In this document: positions 9,064 through 17,293 of the stretch, in pieces
Layout: each line of letters opens with the position of its first letter
Numbering within the stretch: the stretch's first letter is position 1
From: Pseudorhodoferax soli
GTDB lineage: Bacteria > Pseudomonadota > Gammaproteobacteria > Burkholderiales > Burkholderiaceae_C
DNA length: 64,000 bases
Reading direction: 5' to 3'
Assembly: GCF_003337555.1 (NCBI RefSeq)
Contig: NZ_QPJK01000009.1
Location: 62,001 to 126,000, forward strand
The notes under the pieces: model-generated
What the model saw: only the letters and a program-made list of their open reading frames with translations
What the model was told of the DNA's origin: nothing
Database searches by the model: none
Position numbers and translations under genes: made by a program

Positions 9064-10689
9064 ATGTTCCGCGGCACCAGCGCGCAGACCGACCGCTTCG
9101 TGCACGATCGCCTGCCGCCACCGGCGCAATGCGCGCAGCTGCGCTACGACCTGCCCGAGTTGCAACTGCCCGACCAGCTCAACCTGGTCGAGGAGCTGTT
9201 GGACAAGGCGGCCGGCCGGCCCTGGGCTGAGCGCCCGCTGCTGCGCTCGGCCGCGCGCACGCTGAGCTACAGCGGTGCGCGGGCCGAGGTCGACCGCATG
9301 GCCCGGGTGCTGACGGAGGACCTGGGCCTGGTGCCCGGCAACCGGGTGCTGCTGCGCGGCGGCAACTCGGTCACGCTGGCGCTGGCCTGGCTGGCCGTGG
9401 TCAAGGCCGGCCTGATCGCGGTGGCCACCATGCCCTTGCTGCGCGCGCGCGAGCTCGGCCAGATCATCGCCAAGGCACAACCCGCGGCAGCGCTGTGCGA
9501 GGCACGGCTGCTGGACGAACTGCGCCAGGCGCCCGGTGCGCAGGCGCTGCCGGCCGGATCGCTGGCCTTCCATGCACCCGACGACGGCGGTAGCCTGGAG
9601 GCGCGCGCCGCACGCAAGCCAGGCGGCTTCAGCGCGTGCCCGACCGCGGCAGACGACATCGCGCTGATCGCCTTCACCTCGGGCACCACGGGGCAACCCA
9701 AGGCGCCCGTCATCAGCCACCGCGAGGTGCTGGCCATGTGCAACTGCTGGCCACGCCATGTGCTGCGCGCGCGCAGCGATGACACCGTGGTCGGCTCGCC
9801 GCCGCTGGCCTTCACCTTCGGCCTGGGTGGCTTGCTGCTGTTCCCGATGTGGGCGGGTGCCTCTGTCTACTTCCCCGAGGCGCCCTACACGCCCGAGAGC
9901 CTGGTGCGCCAGGCCCGCGAGGTCGGCGCGACCATCTGCTACACCGCGCCGACCTTCTACCGCCAGATGGCGCCGCATGCCAGGGCGCTGGGCGGGCTGG
10001 CGCAGCTGCGCATCTGCGTCAGCGCCGGTGAGGCGCTGCCGGACGCAACACGCCAGCTCTGGAAGGAGACCACAGGCATCGAGATGCTCGACGGCATCGG
10101 CGGCACCGAGCTGTTCCACATCTACATCTCCTCGCCGCCCGAGCGCACGCGGCGCGGCGCCGTGGGCCAGGTGGTGCCGGGCTTCACGGCCCGGATCGTC
10201 GACGATGAAGGTCGCGAGCTGCCGCGCGGCAGCGTCGGCCGCCTGGCGCTGGTCGGCCCGGTCGGCTGCCGCTACCTTGATGATGCGCGCCAGACGCAGT
10301 ACGTGCAGCGGGGCTGGAACTATCCCGGCGATGCTTTTGTCCAGGACGCCGATGGCTACTTCTTCTACCAGGCCCGCACCGACGACATGATCGTCACGGC
10401 GGGCTACAACGTCGGCGGCCCCGAGGTCGAGGACGTGCTGCTGCAGCATCCCGCCGTGGCCGAATGCGCGGTGGTCGGCAAGCCCGATGCCGAGCGCGGC
10501 ATGCTGGTCAAGGCCTTCTGTGTGCTGCGCCCTGGCCACAGCGGCGACGCCGCGCTGGCGCGCGCGCTGCAAGAGCATGTGAAGGCCCGGCTGGCGCCCT
10601 ACAAGTACCCGCGCGAGGTGGCCTTCCTGCCGGCGTTGCCGCGCACCGAGACCGGCAAGCTGCAGCGCTACAAATTGAGAGAGCCATGA
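9064..10689 (+). CDS. 2-aminobenzoate-CoA ligase family protein
   Basis: AMP-forming acyl-CoA synthetase of 541 residues that activates an aromatic acid with ATP and coenzyme A in the cytosol. The P-loop-like motif is TSGTTGQPKAPVISH. The A5 region has an unusual DGIGGTELFHIYIS. The hinge and C-domain read RTDDMIVTAGYNVGGPEVEDVLL, closely matching aminobenzoate/benzoate-CoA ligases. The catalytic lysine motif is PRTETGKLQRYK at the end. It starts two bases after the crotonase stop and overlaps ridA by four bases. The context with an anthraniloyl-CoA-type monooxygenase makes 2-aminobenzoate the best substrate guess; benzoate or salicylate remain possible. Confidence 0.85.
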   Translation: MFRGTSAQTDRFVHDRLPPPAQCAQLRYDLPELQLPDQLNLVEELLDKAAGRPWAERPLLRSAARTLSYSGARAEVDRMARVLTEDLGLVPGNRVLLRGGNSVTLALAWLAVVKAGLIAVATMPLLRARELGQIIAKAQPAAALCEARLLDELRQAPGAQALPAGSLAFHAPDDGGSLEARAARKPGGFSACPTAADDIALIAFTSGTTGQPKAPVISHREVLAMCNCWPRHVLRARSDDTVVGSPPLAFTFGLGGLLLFPMWAGASVYFPEAPYTPESLVRQAREVGATICYTAPTFYRQMAPHARALGGLAQLRICVSAGEALPDATRQLWKETTGIEMLDGIGGTELFHIYISSPPERTRRGAVGQVVPGFTARIVDDEGRELPRGSVGRLALVGPVGCRYLDDARQTQYVQRGWNYPGDAFVQDADGYFFYQARTDDMIVTAGYNVGGPEVEDVLLQHPAVAECAVVGKPDAERGMLVKAFCVLRPGHSGDAALARALQEHVKARLAPYKYPREVAFLPALPRTETGKLQRYKLREP

Positions 10690-11078
10690 AGTTCCTGCAA
10701 CCCCCCGATTGGGCCCCTGCGAAGGGCTATGCGAACGGCGTGGCCGCACGCGGCACGCTGGTGTGCGTGGGCGGCCAGATCGGCTGGAACGCCGCGCAGC
10801 AGTTCGAGAGCGACGATTTCATCGACCAGACGGCCCAGGCCCTGGCCAATGTGGTGGCCGTGCTGCGCGAAGCCGGGGCCGGCCCCGCGCACATCGTGCG
10901 CATGACCTGGTATGTGACCGACCGCGCGGAGTATCTGCGCCGCCAGCGTGAACTGGGAGAGGCCTACCGCGCGCATATCGGCCGGCATTTTCCGGCCATG
11001 AGCTGCGTGGAGGTGAGCGCCTTGATGGAAGCGCGGGCCAAGGTGGAGATCGAGGCGACGGCGGTGCTGCCCGACTGA
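10686..11078 (+). CDS. RidA family enamine/imine deaminase
   Basis: Small trimeric YjgF/YER057c/UK114-type protein of 130 residues. Family marks are GTLVCVGGQIGWN, the AHIVRMTWYVTD strand and the C-terminal EVSALMEARAKVEIEATAVLP with the conserved Glu. Canonical RidA uses an Arg in RVEIE; here the position is Lys in AKVEIE, so it belongs to a specialised subgroup. RidA proteins hydrolyse enamines and imines to ketones plus ammonia. The ring-reduced product of 2-aminobenzoyl-CoA monooxygenase/reductase is a vinylogous enamine. I therefore infer that this protein removes the amino group and releases ammonium. It is the last gene of the operon. Confidence 0.85.
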   Translation: MKFLQPPDWAPAKGYANGVAARGTLVCVGGQIGWNAAQQFESDDFIDQTAQALANVVAVLREAGAGPAHIVRMTWYVTDRAEYLRRQRELGEAYRAHIGRHFPAMSCVEVSALMEARAKVEIEATAVLPD

Positions 11079-11109
11079 CAAAAATGCAGGGCGGCCGCGG
11101 CCAGGCGCC

Positions 11110-12648
11110 CTACCAGGCCACGGCGTGCGCCTGCCGGCGCAGATCGGCCACGGCTTCCAGGCCGCCGTGCGGGTGGGCGCGCACCGCCTTGACGGAGCCG
11201 AAGTGCAGCTGCTGGCCCGCGTCCTCCTGCACGGTGAGCCCGTGCGCGCGCAAGGTCGGCGCCACGGCGGCGTCCATGCCGGCCTCCAGCAGCACCTCGC
11301 CCGCATCGTTGAAGCTCCAGCGCGGCCGGCCCGCGAGTTCACCCAGCGTGGCCTCGCTCTCCAGCGCGCCACTGGCCAGTTGCAGGCCTCCCGTGGTCTG
11401 GCCGATGCCGCCGGGCGAGATGGCAGCCAGTTCGGCCCGGTTGCCGTGCACCACGATCCAGGGCGACAGCGTGTGCGCCGGACGGGCATTGGGCTGCACG
11501 CTGTTGGGCAAGCCGGGCTCGGCCCGGAACTCGGCCATGCGGTTGTTCAGCAGCACGCCCGTGCCGGGGTCGACGGCGCCGCTGCCCAGTGGCTGGAACA
11601 CGCTTTGCAGCAGGGCGACGGCGTTGCCGTCCACATCCATGGCAACGAAGCCGGTGGCATCGGCGGGTGTCAGCCGCGTCGCGCTGGTGTCGATCGGGCC
11701 ACTGCCGATGTGGCGCTCGCCGAGTTCGAAGTCGCCCGGCATCAGGCGGCGGCGCGCCGGATCGCCCAGCCGGGCACGGTAGCGCTGCAGCACTGCCACG
11801 GCGCGCAGCACATCGTGCGCCGGATCGTTCTGCGCCGCGCCGGCGGCGGCGCGCAGGTTGAGTTGGCGCAACATCAACACGCCGGCCGAGTTGGGCGGCG
11901 CCACATGCACCTGGCGGCCGGCGTAGTGCGTGCTCCAGCTTTCCCACCAGTCGGCCTGGGCCTGGGACAGGTCGTCCTGGCCCAGCCAGCCGCCGTGCTC
12001 GGCGCAGAAGGCAGCCAGGCTGCGCGCGACCCAGCCTGTGTAGAAACCGGCCTCACCCTGGCGCGCGATGGCCTGCAGCACCTCGGCCAGCTGTGGCTGG
12101 CGCATGGGCTGGCCCGCTGCGAGCGGCTGGCCGTTGCGGTGGAACGCGTCGGTGAATCCCGGTTGCTCCGCCAGCTTGGGATCGGCCTGCATCAGATTGC
12201 GCGCCAGCTCCTCGGACGTGCCGATGCCGGCCGATGCCGCTGCGATCGCGGGCGCCAGCAGCTGCGCCCAGGGCAGCCGGCCGAAACGTTCGTGCGCGCG
12301 GGCCCACAAGCGCGCCAGCGTGGGCGTGACCGCGGCCCGCACACCGTACCGCGGCAGGCCGGCGCTGGCCAGTTCCGCCACCGGCGTGGCGGCGGGGGCC
12401 CGGCCGGTGCCGTTCAGCACCTGCACCTGGTGCGAGGCCGCGTCGTAGACCAGCAGCACGCCACAGCCGCCCAGCGATCCGGCGTGCGGCAAGGTGACTG
12501 TCAACATTGCCGACGTGGCCACCATGGCGTCCACCAACGAGCCACCTTGCTCGATCACCCGTTGGCCGGTCAGGGTGGCGAGGTGGTGGCCGCTGGCAAG
12601 CGCGGTGAGGCGACCGTATTGGCTCTTGGGGCGGGGTGGCTTTGGCAT
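11110..12648 (-). CDS. Gamma-glutamyltransferase-like protein lacking the nucleophile Thr
   Basis: N-terminal nucleophile hydrolase-like protein of 512 residues. GGT family features include GHHLATLTGQRVIEQGGSLVDAMVA, LPHAGSLGGCG and, in the C-terminal half, NRMAEF and SPGGIGQTTGG. GGT enzymes cleave themselves before a Thr in a TTH motif and use it to attack gamma-glutamyl bonds. Here the aligned stretch is D330-A331-T332-G333-F334, so the first Thr is Ala and His is Gly. No signal peptide is visible, so it is probably cytosolic. It may be uncleaved and either inactive or acting on another substrate. It converges with ridA with 31 bases between. Confidence 0.7.
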   Translation of the reverse strand: MPKPPRPKSQYGRLTALASGHHLATLTGQRVIEQGGSLVDAMVATSAMLTVTLPHAGSLGGCGVLLVYDAASHQVQVLNGTGRAPAATPVAELASAGLPRYGVRAAVTPTLARLWARAHERFGRLPWAQLLAPAIAAASAGIGTSEELARNLMQADPKLAEQPGFTDAFHRNGQPLAAGQPMRQPQLAEVLQAIARQGEAGFYTGWVARSLAAFCAEHGGWLGQDDLSQAQADWWESWSTHYAGRQVHVAPPNSAGVLMLRQLNLRAAAGAAQNDPAHDVLRAVAVLQRYRARLGDPARRRLMPGDFELGERHIGSGPIDTSATRLTPADATGFVAMDVDGNAVALLQSVFQPLGSGAVDPGTGVLLNNRMAEFRAEPGLPNSVQPNARPAHTLSPWIVVHGNRAELAAISPGGIGQTTGGLQLASGALESEATLGELAGRPRWSFNDAGEVLLEAGMDAAVAPTLRAHGLTVQEDAGQQLHFGSVKAVRAHPHGGLEAVADLRRQAHAVAW

Positions 12649-12772
12649 GTCAGCTGTTCGACGCTGGCGGGGCGTCTTGGTTCACGGCCGTTGCACAGAA
12701 CACGAAGGGCGTGCCGAACCGCCAGCAACCTGCGTGCCAGGGTGCGGATGGTCTGCCCGTAAACTGCCCGAT

Positions 12773-13843
12773 GTGTGGAATCGTGCATTGTTCAAGCGCG
12801 TCGGCGCGGCGCTGACGCTGGTGGTCCTGGCGGGGTGCGCCGACATGTCCTACTACCTGCAGTCGGCACGCGGGCACCTGGCGCTGATGCATGCCGCCCG
12901 GCCGATCCAGGATTGGCTGGACGACCCCGCCACGCCGGCCGAGTTGCGCCAGCGCTTGGAACTGGCGCAGCGCATGCGCCGGTTTGCGGTGGAGCGTCTG
13001 CATCTTCCCGACAACGCGAGTTACCACCGTTACGCTGACCTGCACCGGCAAGCAGCCGTGTGGAATGCCGTGGCGGCGCCGCCGTACTCGCTGACGCTGA
13101 AGACCTGGTGCTTTCCGTTCACAGGCTGCATCGGCTACCGCGGCTACTTCGACGAGGCCGAGGCGCGGGCGCTGGCCGAGCAGCTGCATGCCGAGGGCAT
13201 GGAAACCAATGTCTACGGCGTGCCGGCCTATTCCACGCTGGGCTGGATGAACTGGCTGGGGGGCGACCCGCTGCTCAACACCTTCATCCGCTCCAACGAA
13301 GGCGAACTGGCCCGCCTGTTGTTCCACGAGCTCGCGCACCAGGTTGTCTACGTGCAGGACGACACCACCTTCAACGAGTCCTACGCCACGGCGGTCGAGC
13401 GGTTGGGCGGCGCCGAATGGCTGGCAAGCCAGGCCGGCGAGGGCGCGCGCGAGGCCTACCTGCGCTTTGACGGGCGCCGCCGCGAATTGCGTGCACTGAT
13501 GCTCAAGACGCGCCAGGCACTCGCTGCTGTGTACGCCGATGGGGCCGACCCGGAACCCATGGAGCAACGCAAGGCCCGCGTGATGGCGCAATTCCACGAA
13601 GCCTATGCACGGCTCAAGCGCGAGCACTGGGCGGGCTTTGCCGGCTACGACGCCTACATCGCGCGGGCCAACAATGCGGTGTTCGGTGTACAGGCCGCCT
13701 ACGACGGGTTGGTGCCGGCCTTCGAAGCCTTGTTCGCACGCGAAGGCGGCGACTGGGCGCGCTTTCATGCCGCCGTGGCGGCGCTGGCGGCGCGGCCCAA
13801 GGCCGAGCGCGATGCCGCGTTGGCCGCGCTCGTGGCGCGCTGA
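12773..13843 (+). CDS. Putative lipoprotein aminopeptidase (zinc metallopeptidase)
   Basis: Probable zinc aminopeptidase of the family annotated as predicted aminopeptidase (formerly DUF2265). A lipoprotein signal ends in LTLVVLAGC, so the protein should be anchored in a membrane facing the periplasm. The metal site is LLFHELAHQVVYVQDDTTFNES, an HExxH motif with a downstream NESYATAVE whose Glu is a likely third ligand. Length is about 356 residues. No in-frame ATG exists at the right place; GTG at 12773 was chosen, with TTG at 12788 as the alternative. A TAAACT hexamer at 12760-12765 could be the -10. It converges with the acyl-CoA-binding gene four bases away. Confidence 0.8.
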   Translation: MWNRALFKRVGAALTLVVLAGCADMSYYLQSARGHLALMHAARPIQDWLDDPATPAELRQRLELAQRMRRFAVERLHLPDNASYHRYADLHRQAAVWNAVAAPPYSLTLKTWCFPFTGCIGYRGYFDEAEARALAEQLHAEGMETNVYGVPAYSTLGWMNWLGGDPLLNTFIRSNEGELARLLFHELAHQVVYVQDDTTFNESYATAVERLGGAEWLASQAGEGAREAYLRFDGRRRELRALMLKTRQALAAVYADGADPEPMEQRKARVMAQFHEAYARLKREHWAGFAGYDAYIARANNAVFGVQAAYDGLVPAFEALFAREGGDWARFHAAVAALAARPKAERDAALAALVAR

Positions 13844-13847
13844 GGCT

Positions 13848-14105
13848 TTACTCGTCGAGCGTGGCGATGGCGTCGATGTACTGCTGCATCGCGTCTTCGG
13901 CGGACATGCCTTGCAACTTGTTCCAGGCGTCCCACTTGGCGCGGCCGACCATGTCAGAGAAGCCGGGCTTGGGGACCTTGTTGTCTCCGGTGCTGGCTTG
14001 CTTGTACAAGCCGTAAAGACGGAGCAGCGTGGCGTTGTCGGGGCGCTGGCTACGCTGCTGTGATGCGACAACGGCGGCCTGGAAGGCGGTCTGCAGTTCG
14101 GACAT
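13848..14105 (-). CDS. Acyl-CoA-binding protein
   Basis: Small cytosolic four-helix protein of 85 residues that binds long-chain acyl-CoA. The ACBP signature is clear: LLRLYGLYKQASTGDN, KPGFSDMVGRAKWDAWNKLQGMSAEDAMQQYI. The start is the ATG giving MSELQTAFQAA; an upstream in-phase ATG would add a poorly conserved extension. The gene lies in a run of minus-strand genes. Its presence fits the fatty-acid and polyester metabolism suggested by the nearby phasin and the acyl-CoA operons. Confidence 0.92.
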   Translation of the reverse strand: MSELQTAFQAAVVASQQRSQRPDNATLLRLYGLYKQASTGDNKVPKPGFSDMVGRAKWDAWNKLQGMSAEDAMQQYIDAIATLDE

Positions 14106-14161
14106 GGCGGGCTCCTCTTGTTGGACGTCAGCGGGCACACGGCACTACGGCCCCGACGGCA

Positions 14162-14608
14162 TCAAGCCTGTACGCGCTGTGTGGTGAATTCTGCCTCGTA
14201 CTCCTTGGCCAGCGCCGTCTTCTGCGCCGCGCTGAGCACCTTGCCGGCCAGCTGGAAGAACTTCTGCTCTTCCTCGTCCAGGTGGTGGTGCAGCTTGTGG
14301 TGCAGCGCACGCGCCTTGACGAGCCAGGTGGGCGACGACATCTCCAAATCCATCAGCTCCTCGACCATCTCGTCCATCTCGTGGTGCTCCGCGATGCCGT
14401 GGCGGGAGGTGTCGACGGCGGCATCGTGCTCCATCAGCGGGACGTAGAAGCAGCGTTCCTCCGCAGTCTCGTGCGCGGCCAGTTCGCGGCGCAGGTCACG
14501 GAACAGCCGCTGGCGCTCAGGGCTGTCGCCGCTGGTGGCGACCAATTGGTCGGCCAGCGCGCGCTGCAGCGTGTGGCTGATACGCAGGGCTTCGAAGATA
14601 TTCATCAT
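14162..14608 (-). CDS. Hemerythrin-domain protein
   Basis: Four-helix-bundle protein of about 148 residues with hemerythrin-type His and Glu ligands. Visible positions are ISHTLQRAL, AAHETAEERCFYVPL, AEHHEMDEMVEELM and ALHHKLHHHLDEEEQKFF. Such domains bind a di-iron centre and sense or store oxygen, nitric oxide or iron. Two adjacent ATG codons (14608 and 14605) can start it. Nothing in its neighbourhood points to a specific partner. The assignment to the family is sound; the physiological role is open. Confidence 0.85.
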   Translation of the reverse strand: MMNIFEALRISHTLQRALADQLVATSGDSPERQRLFRDLRRELAAHETAEERCFYVPLMEHDAAVDTSRHGIAEHHEMDEMVEELMDLEMSSPTWLVKARALHHKLHHHLDEEEQKFFQLAGKVLSAAQKTALAKEYEAEFTTQRVQA

Positions 14609-14710
14609 GGCAAGGGGCTCCGGGTGGGTGCCCTGCATGCTCGCCGCCCATGGCAGGCAGCGCCAGAGCTCCGGGCCGGGTTGCGCTGTAGGACGGGCGC
14701 GCGTGCGCCG

Positions 14711-15484
14711 TCAATCGGCCAGTGCGGCCTGGGCCAGGTCGACGTCCAGCCGCTCTGTCGCGTCCTGCGGTTCGGCGGCCGCCGCGCGTTCGTAGAGCCG
14801 GTTGGCCTCGTCCATGCGGCTGTCGCCTTCCAGCATCAGCAGCGCGTGCGCGTACTCCACCATGCCGATGACCGATCCGGGGTGCAGTTCCAGGCCCTGG
14901 CGGAACATGCGCAGGCCCACGTCCTTCTTGGCGCCGTAGGTCATGGAGCCGATCAGTGCGCCGACCTTGTCGATCACCTCGGCATGGAAGATGCCCAGGG
15001 CGAGGTGGGCATCGGCATGCTGCGGCGACAGCGCGATGACCTTCTCCAGCGTTTCCTTGACCTTGTTGCCCAGGCCCTGGGCCAGGGCCTTGGCGATGCT
15101 GATGCCCTGGCTGTAGCGGCCCAGCGCATAGGCGTGCCAGTACCAGGCGTTCGGATCGGCGGGCGTGGCCTGGGCCTGTTGTTCGGCCCGTGTGGCGACC
15201 AGGCGGAACAGGTCCAGCCGCTTCTTCTCGCTGGGCTCCAGGTAATTGGCGTAGATGGCGGTGGCCTTGTTGGCCACGGTGATGCCGCTGCCGCCGGCCG
15301 CCAGGCCCGCCGCGCAGGCCTGCGCGAAGTCGCCGTTGTGGAACAGCACCCAGGCCTGCAGCACGGCCGGGTCGGCGGGCGGCGGTTCGGCATCGCCGGC
15401 GTGCAACCTGGCCCAACGTTGGAGCACGCCGGCTGCATCGAGATGGAATGCGCCCGCATGCGGGAATGCGCTCCAGTCGCCCAT
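14711..15484 (-). CDS. TPR-like hypothetical protein
   Basis: Cytosolic protein of 257 residues with no signal peptide. Helical repeats resembling tetratricopeptide repeats occur in the middle and C-terminal parts: PNAWYWHAYALGRYSQGIS, KVIALSPQHADAHLALGIFHAEV and QGLELHPGSVIGMVEYAHALLM. The N-terminus MGDWSAFPHAGAFHLDAAGVLQ is not a domain I know. TPR proteins bind other proteins, but no partner is evident. It lies between the hemerythrin and TetR genes on the same strand. I cannot give it a function. Confidence 0.7.
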   Translation of the reverse strand: MGDWSAFPHAGAFHLDAAGVLQRWARLHAGDAEPPPADPAVLQAWVLFHNGDFAQACAAGLAAGGSGITVANKATAIYANYLEPSEKKRLDLFRLVATRAEQQAQATPADPNAWYWHAYALGRYSQGISIAKALAQGLGNKVKETLEKVIALSPQHADAHLALGIFHAEVIDKVGALIGSMTYGAKKDVGLRMFRQGLELHPGSVIGMVEYAHALLMLEGDSRMDEANRLYERAAAAEPQDATERLDVDLAQAALAD

Positions 15485-15520
15485 CGTGGTCTCCTCTTTG
15501 TGGCGGGTGTCGCGCCAAGT

Positions 15521-16198
15521 CTAGGTGGTTTGCGTGACAGGCGCTTCGCGGGCGTAGGCCGCGACCAGCGCGAGCAAGTGTTCACGTTGCGCCATCACCA
15601 GGTAGGGCGCCAGCAGCATCAGGACATGGTGGGCGCCGCGTAGCAGCACGGCCTGGGCCGCGGCCGGTTCCAGCGCGTCGCGCGGTGCGCGGGCGTATTC
15701 GAAGCTGAGCCACCAGCTCAGCACCACCACCATGCTGGTGGCCGTGGGCTCGGCCGTGCGCGGGTCGATCTGCAGCGCGCCGCTGGCCGAGAGGCTCGCC
15801 AGCATGTCGCGCAACGCACGCGTCTTGCCCTGCAGCACCTGCTGGACCTGCTGTTCGAGCCGGCGGTGGTTGCTGAGCAGGTCGTTGAGGTCGCGGTAAA
15901 GGAAGCGGTATTCCCAGATGCGCTCGAACAGGCTGTGCAGGAAGAACCAGGCGTCTTCGACGTCGCGGACCTCGGCACCTGCATCCAGCAACTCGTGCAT
16001 GTGCAGGGTGTAGCGGTCGAAGAGGGCGCCCAGCAGCTCGTCCTTGGCGGGATAGTGGTAGTAGAGATTGCCGGGGCTGATGCCCAATTCGGCGGCGATC
16101 AGCGTGGTCGACACATTGGGCGCGCCGAAGCGGTTGAACAGCGCCAGCGTCACTTCCAGAATGCGTTCGGCCGTCCTGCGCGGGGCTTTCTTCGGCAT
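15521..16198 (-). CDS. TetR/AcrR-family transcriptional regulator
   Basis: Repressor-type protein of 225 residues. The DNA-binding domain is at residues 1-60: RRTAERILEVTLALFNRFGAPNVSTTLIAAELGISPGNLYYHYPAKDELL. The C-terminal part (from EVRDVEDAWFFLHSLFERIWEYRF) matches the larger-ligand TetR group found near fatty-acid and polyhydroxyalkanoate genes in beta-proteobacteria. The ATG at 16198 (MPKKAPRRT) was preferred over one eight codons upstream. The targets are not visible. The adjacent phasin and acyl-CoA-binding genes make lipid or storage control plausible (inference). Confidence 0.85.
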   Translation of the reverse strand: MPKKAPRRTAERILEVTLALFNRFGAPNVSTTLIAAELGISPGNLYYHYPAKDELLGALFDRYTLHMHELLDAGAEVRDVEDAWFFLHSLFERIWEYRFLYRDLNDLLSNHRRLEQQVQQVLQGKTRALRDMLASLSASGALQIDPRTAEPTATSMVVVLSWWLSFEYARAPRDALEPAAAQAVLLRGAHHVLMLLAPYLVMAQREHLLALVAAYAREAPVTQTT

Positions 16199-16246
16199 CG
16201 TTCCTCCCTGGGGAGGCAGCATGCCGCAGTCGTGGGCCGCCGCCCG

Positions 16247-16663
16247 CTAGGTGTTTCCCGGTGGCGGGGCAGTGCTGTCGACCATTGCCGGCACGACGCG
16301 GCGGATGCGCTCCTCCTCGAAGTAGCCGCCATGCTCGGCATAGCGCAGGAACACCGTGGCGCACGCCCGGCAGCGCCAGACGCCGCAGCGGTTGTAAGGG
16401 AACCAGGCCGGTGCGATGGGCGCCTCGGCTGACCAGTAGCGCGTGCCCTGGGGGTGGTATTCCTCCAGCGTCGACTCGAGTGGGTTGCCGGCCTGCAGGT
16501 CGTACAGCGTGCCCAGCGGCTCCAGCCGCGGGCGGTCGAGCGAGACGGGCACGGTTTCCCAGCCAGTGGCGGGCATCGTGGCGCAGGAAGCGCAGGGCGC
16601 GGCATGGGCCTGTGCGGCGAGATCCCGCAGCGCCTGGGCATCCCAGATCTTTTCTCCGGACAT
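16247..16663 (-). CDS. Conserved hypothetical protein with two CxxC pairs
   Basis: Cytosolic protein of 138 residues. It carries CASC near residue 26 and CRAC near residue 100, a spacing that could form a zinc-ribbon-like site. The rest is rich in Arg, Pro and aromatic residues (GTRYWSAEAPIAPAWFPYNRCGVWRCRAC). It follows the phasin gene by ten bases on the same strand and is probably co-transcribed with it. I recognise no characterised homologue. Confidence 0.65.
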   Translation of the reverse strand: MSGEKIWDAQALRDLAAQAHAAPCASCATMPATGWETVPVSLDRPRLEPLGTLYDLQAGNPLESTLEEYHPQGTRYWSAEAPIAPAWFPYNRCGVWRCRACATVFLRYAEHGGYFEEERIRRVVPAMVDSTAPPPGNT

Positions 16664-16673
16664 GGCCGGCGCG

Positions 16674-17195
16674 TCAATCGCCGCGCGGAGCCGCGCGCTT
16701 GCGGGCAGCCCGCTTGGTGGGCACGGATGGCGGCGGTGTGGCCGCTGCATGGCGGGGGCGGGTGGCGGTCTTGCGACTTGCTGCCGGGCGTTGGGCTGCG
16801 CGTTCGAGCGCGTCGACCCGCGCCGCCAATTGCTCCAGTTCCTCCAGCCGCGGCACACCCAGCTTGCGCAGGGCCTTGGCCACCCTCTCCTCGAAGATGC
16901 CTTCCAGCTTGTCCCATTGGCCAGCGGCCCGCGCGCCGATGTCGTTGGCCATGCTGCCGAAGCGTGCCCCGGCTTCGTGCAGGCCTTCCCGGGCGCTTGC
17001 CTGGGTCTTGCTCTGCATGTCCGAGCCCTCCTTGACCAGGCCTTCGAAGACCTTGCTGCCTTCGGCCTGGGCCTTGGCGAAGGCGCCCAGGCCTGCCAGC
17101 CAGATCTGCTGCGCCGAGGCGCGGACCGAATCGGCGAACTGGGCGGCCGAGGCGTCGTCGCCGAACGGATTGAAGGGGTTGGGCTTTTTGGCCAT
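16674..17195 (-). CDS. Phasin / polyhydroxyalkanoate granule-associated protein
   Basis: Protein of 173 residues in two parts. Residues 1-115 are amphipathic helices with the pattern of the PhaI/PhaF phasin family: ADSVRASAQQIWLAGLGAFAKAQAEGSKVFEGLVKEG and an IFEERVAKALRKLGVP coiled segment. The tail from about residue 135 is rich in Ala, Lys, Arg and Pro (histone H1-like), which in PhaF binds DNA and helps share granules between daughter cells. The start has a GAGGATCC ribosome site. It is divergent from the O-polysaccharide locus. The granule-surface role is taken from the family. Confidence 0.85.
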   Translation of the reverse strand: MAKKPNPFNPFGDDASAAQFADSVRASAQQIWLAGLGAFAKAQAEGSKVFEGLVKEGSDMQSKTQASAREGLHEAGARFGSMANDIGARAAGQWDKLEGIFEERVAKALRKLGVPRLEELEQLAARVDALERAAQRPAASRKTATRPRHAAATPPPSVPTKRAARKRAAPRGD

Positions 17196-17262
17196 GGTGG
17201 GATCCTCGAACGGGTGGATGCCTCCAACTGTAAGCGGCGACTGGCCCGATTCCTGCCTGCGA

Positions 17263-17268
17263 TAATCG
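17263..17268 (+). promoter_or_regulatory. Candidate -10 of the O-polysaccharide operon
   Basis: GATAAT at 17263-17268 lies 25 bases before the rfbB start. Its context (GCGATAATCGCCGG) is usual for promoters in this group of bacteria. The -35 region near 17240 is weak. All genes from rfbB to the large glycosyltransferase overlap or nearly touch, so this could be the main promoter of the locus. Confidence 0.45.
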
Positions 17269-17293
17269 CCGGTTCGTTTTGCGGATACTCCCC

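Noticed and set aside
11079-11110. GC-rich inverted repeat between the convergent ridA and GGT-like genes as a terminator
   Set aside because: GGGCG...CGCCC can pair, but there is no T-run on either side and it overlaps the GGT stop codon.
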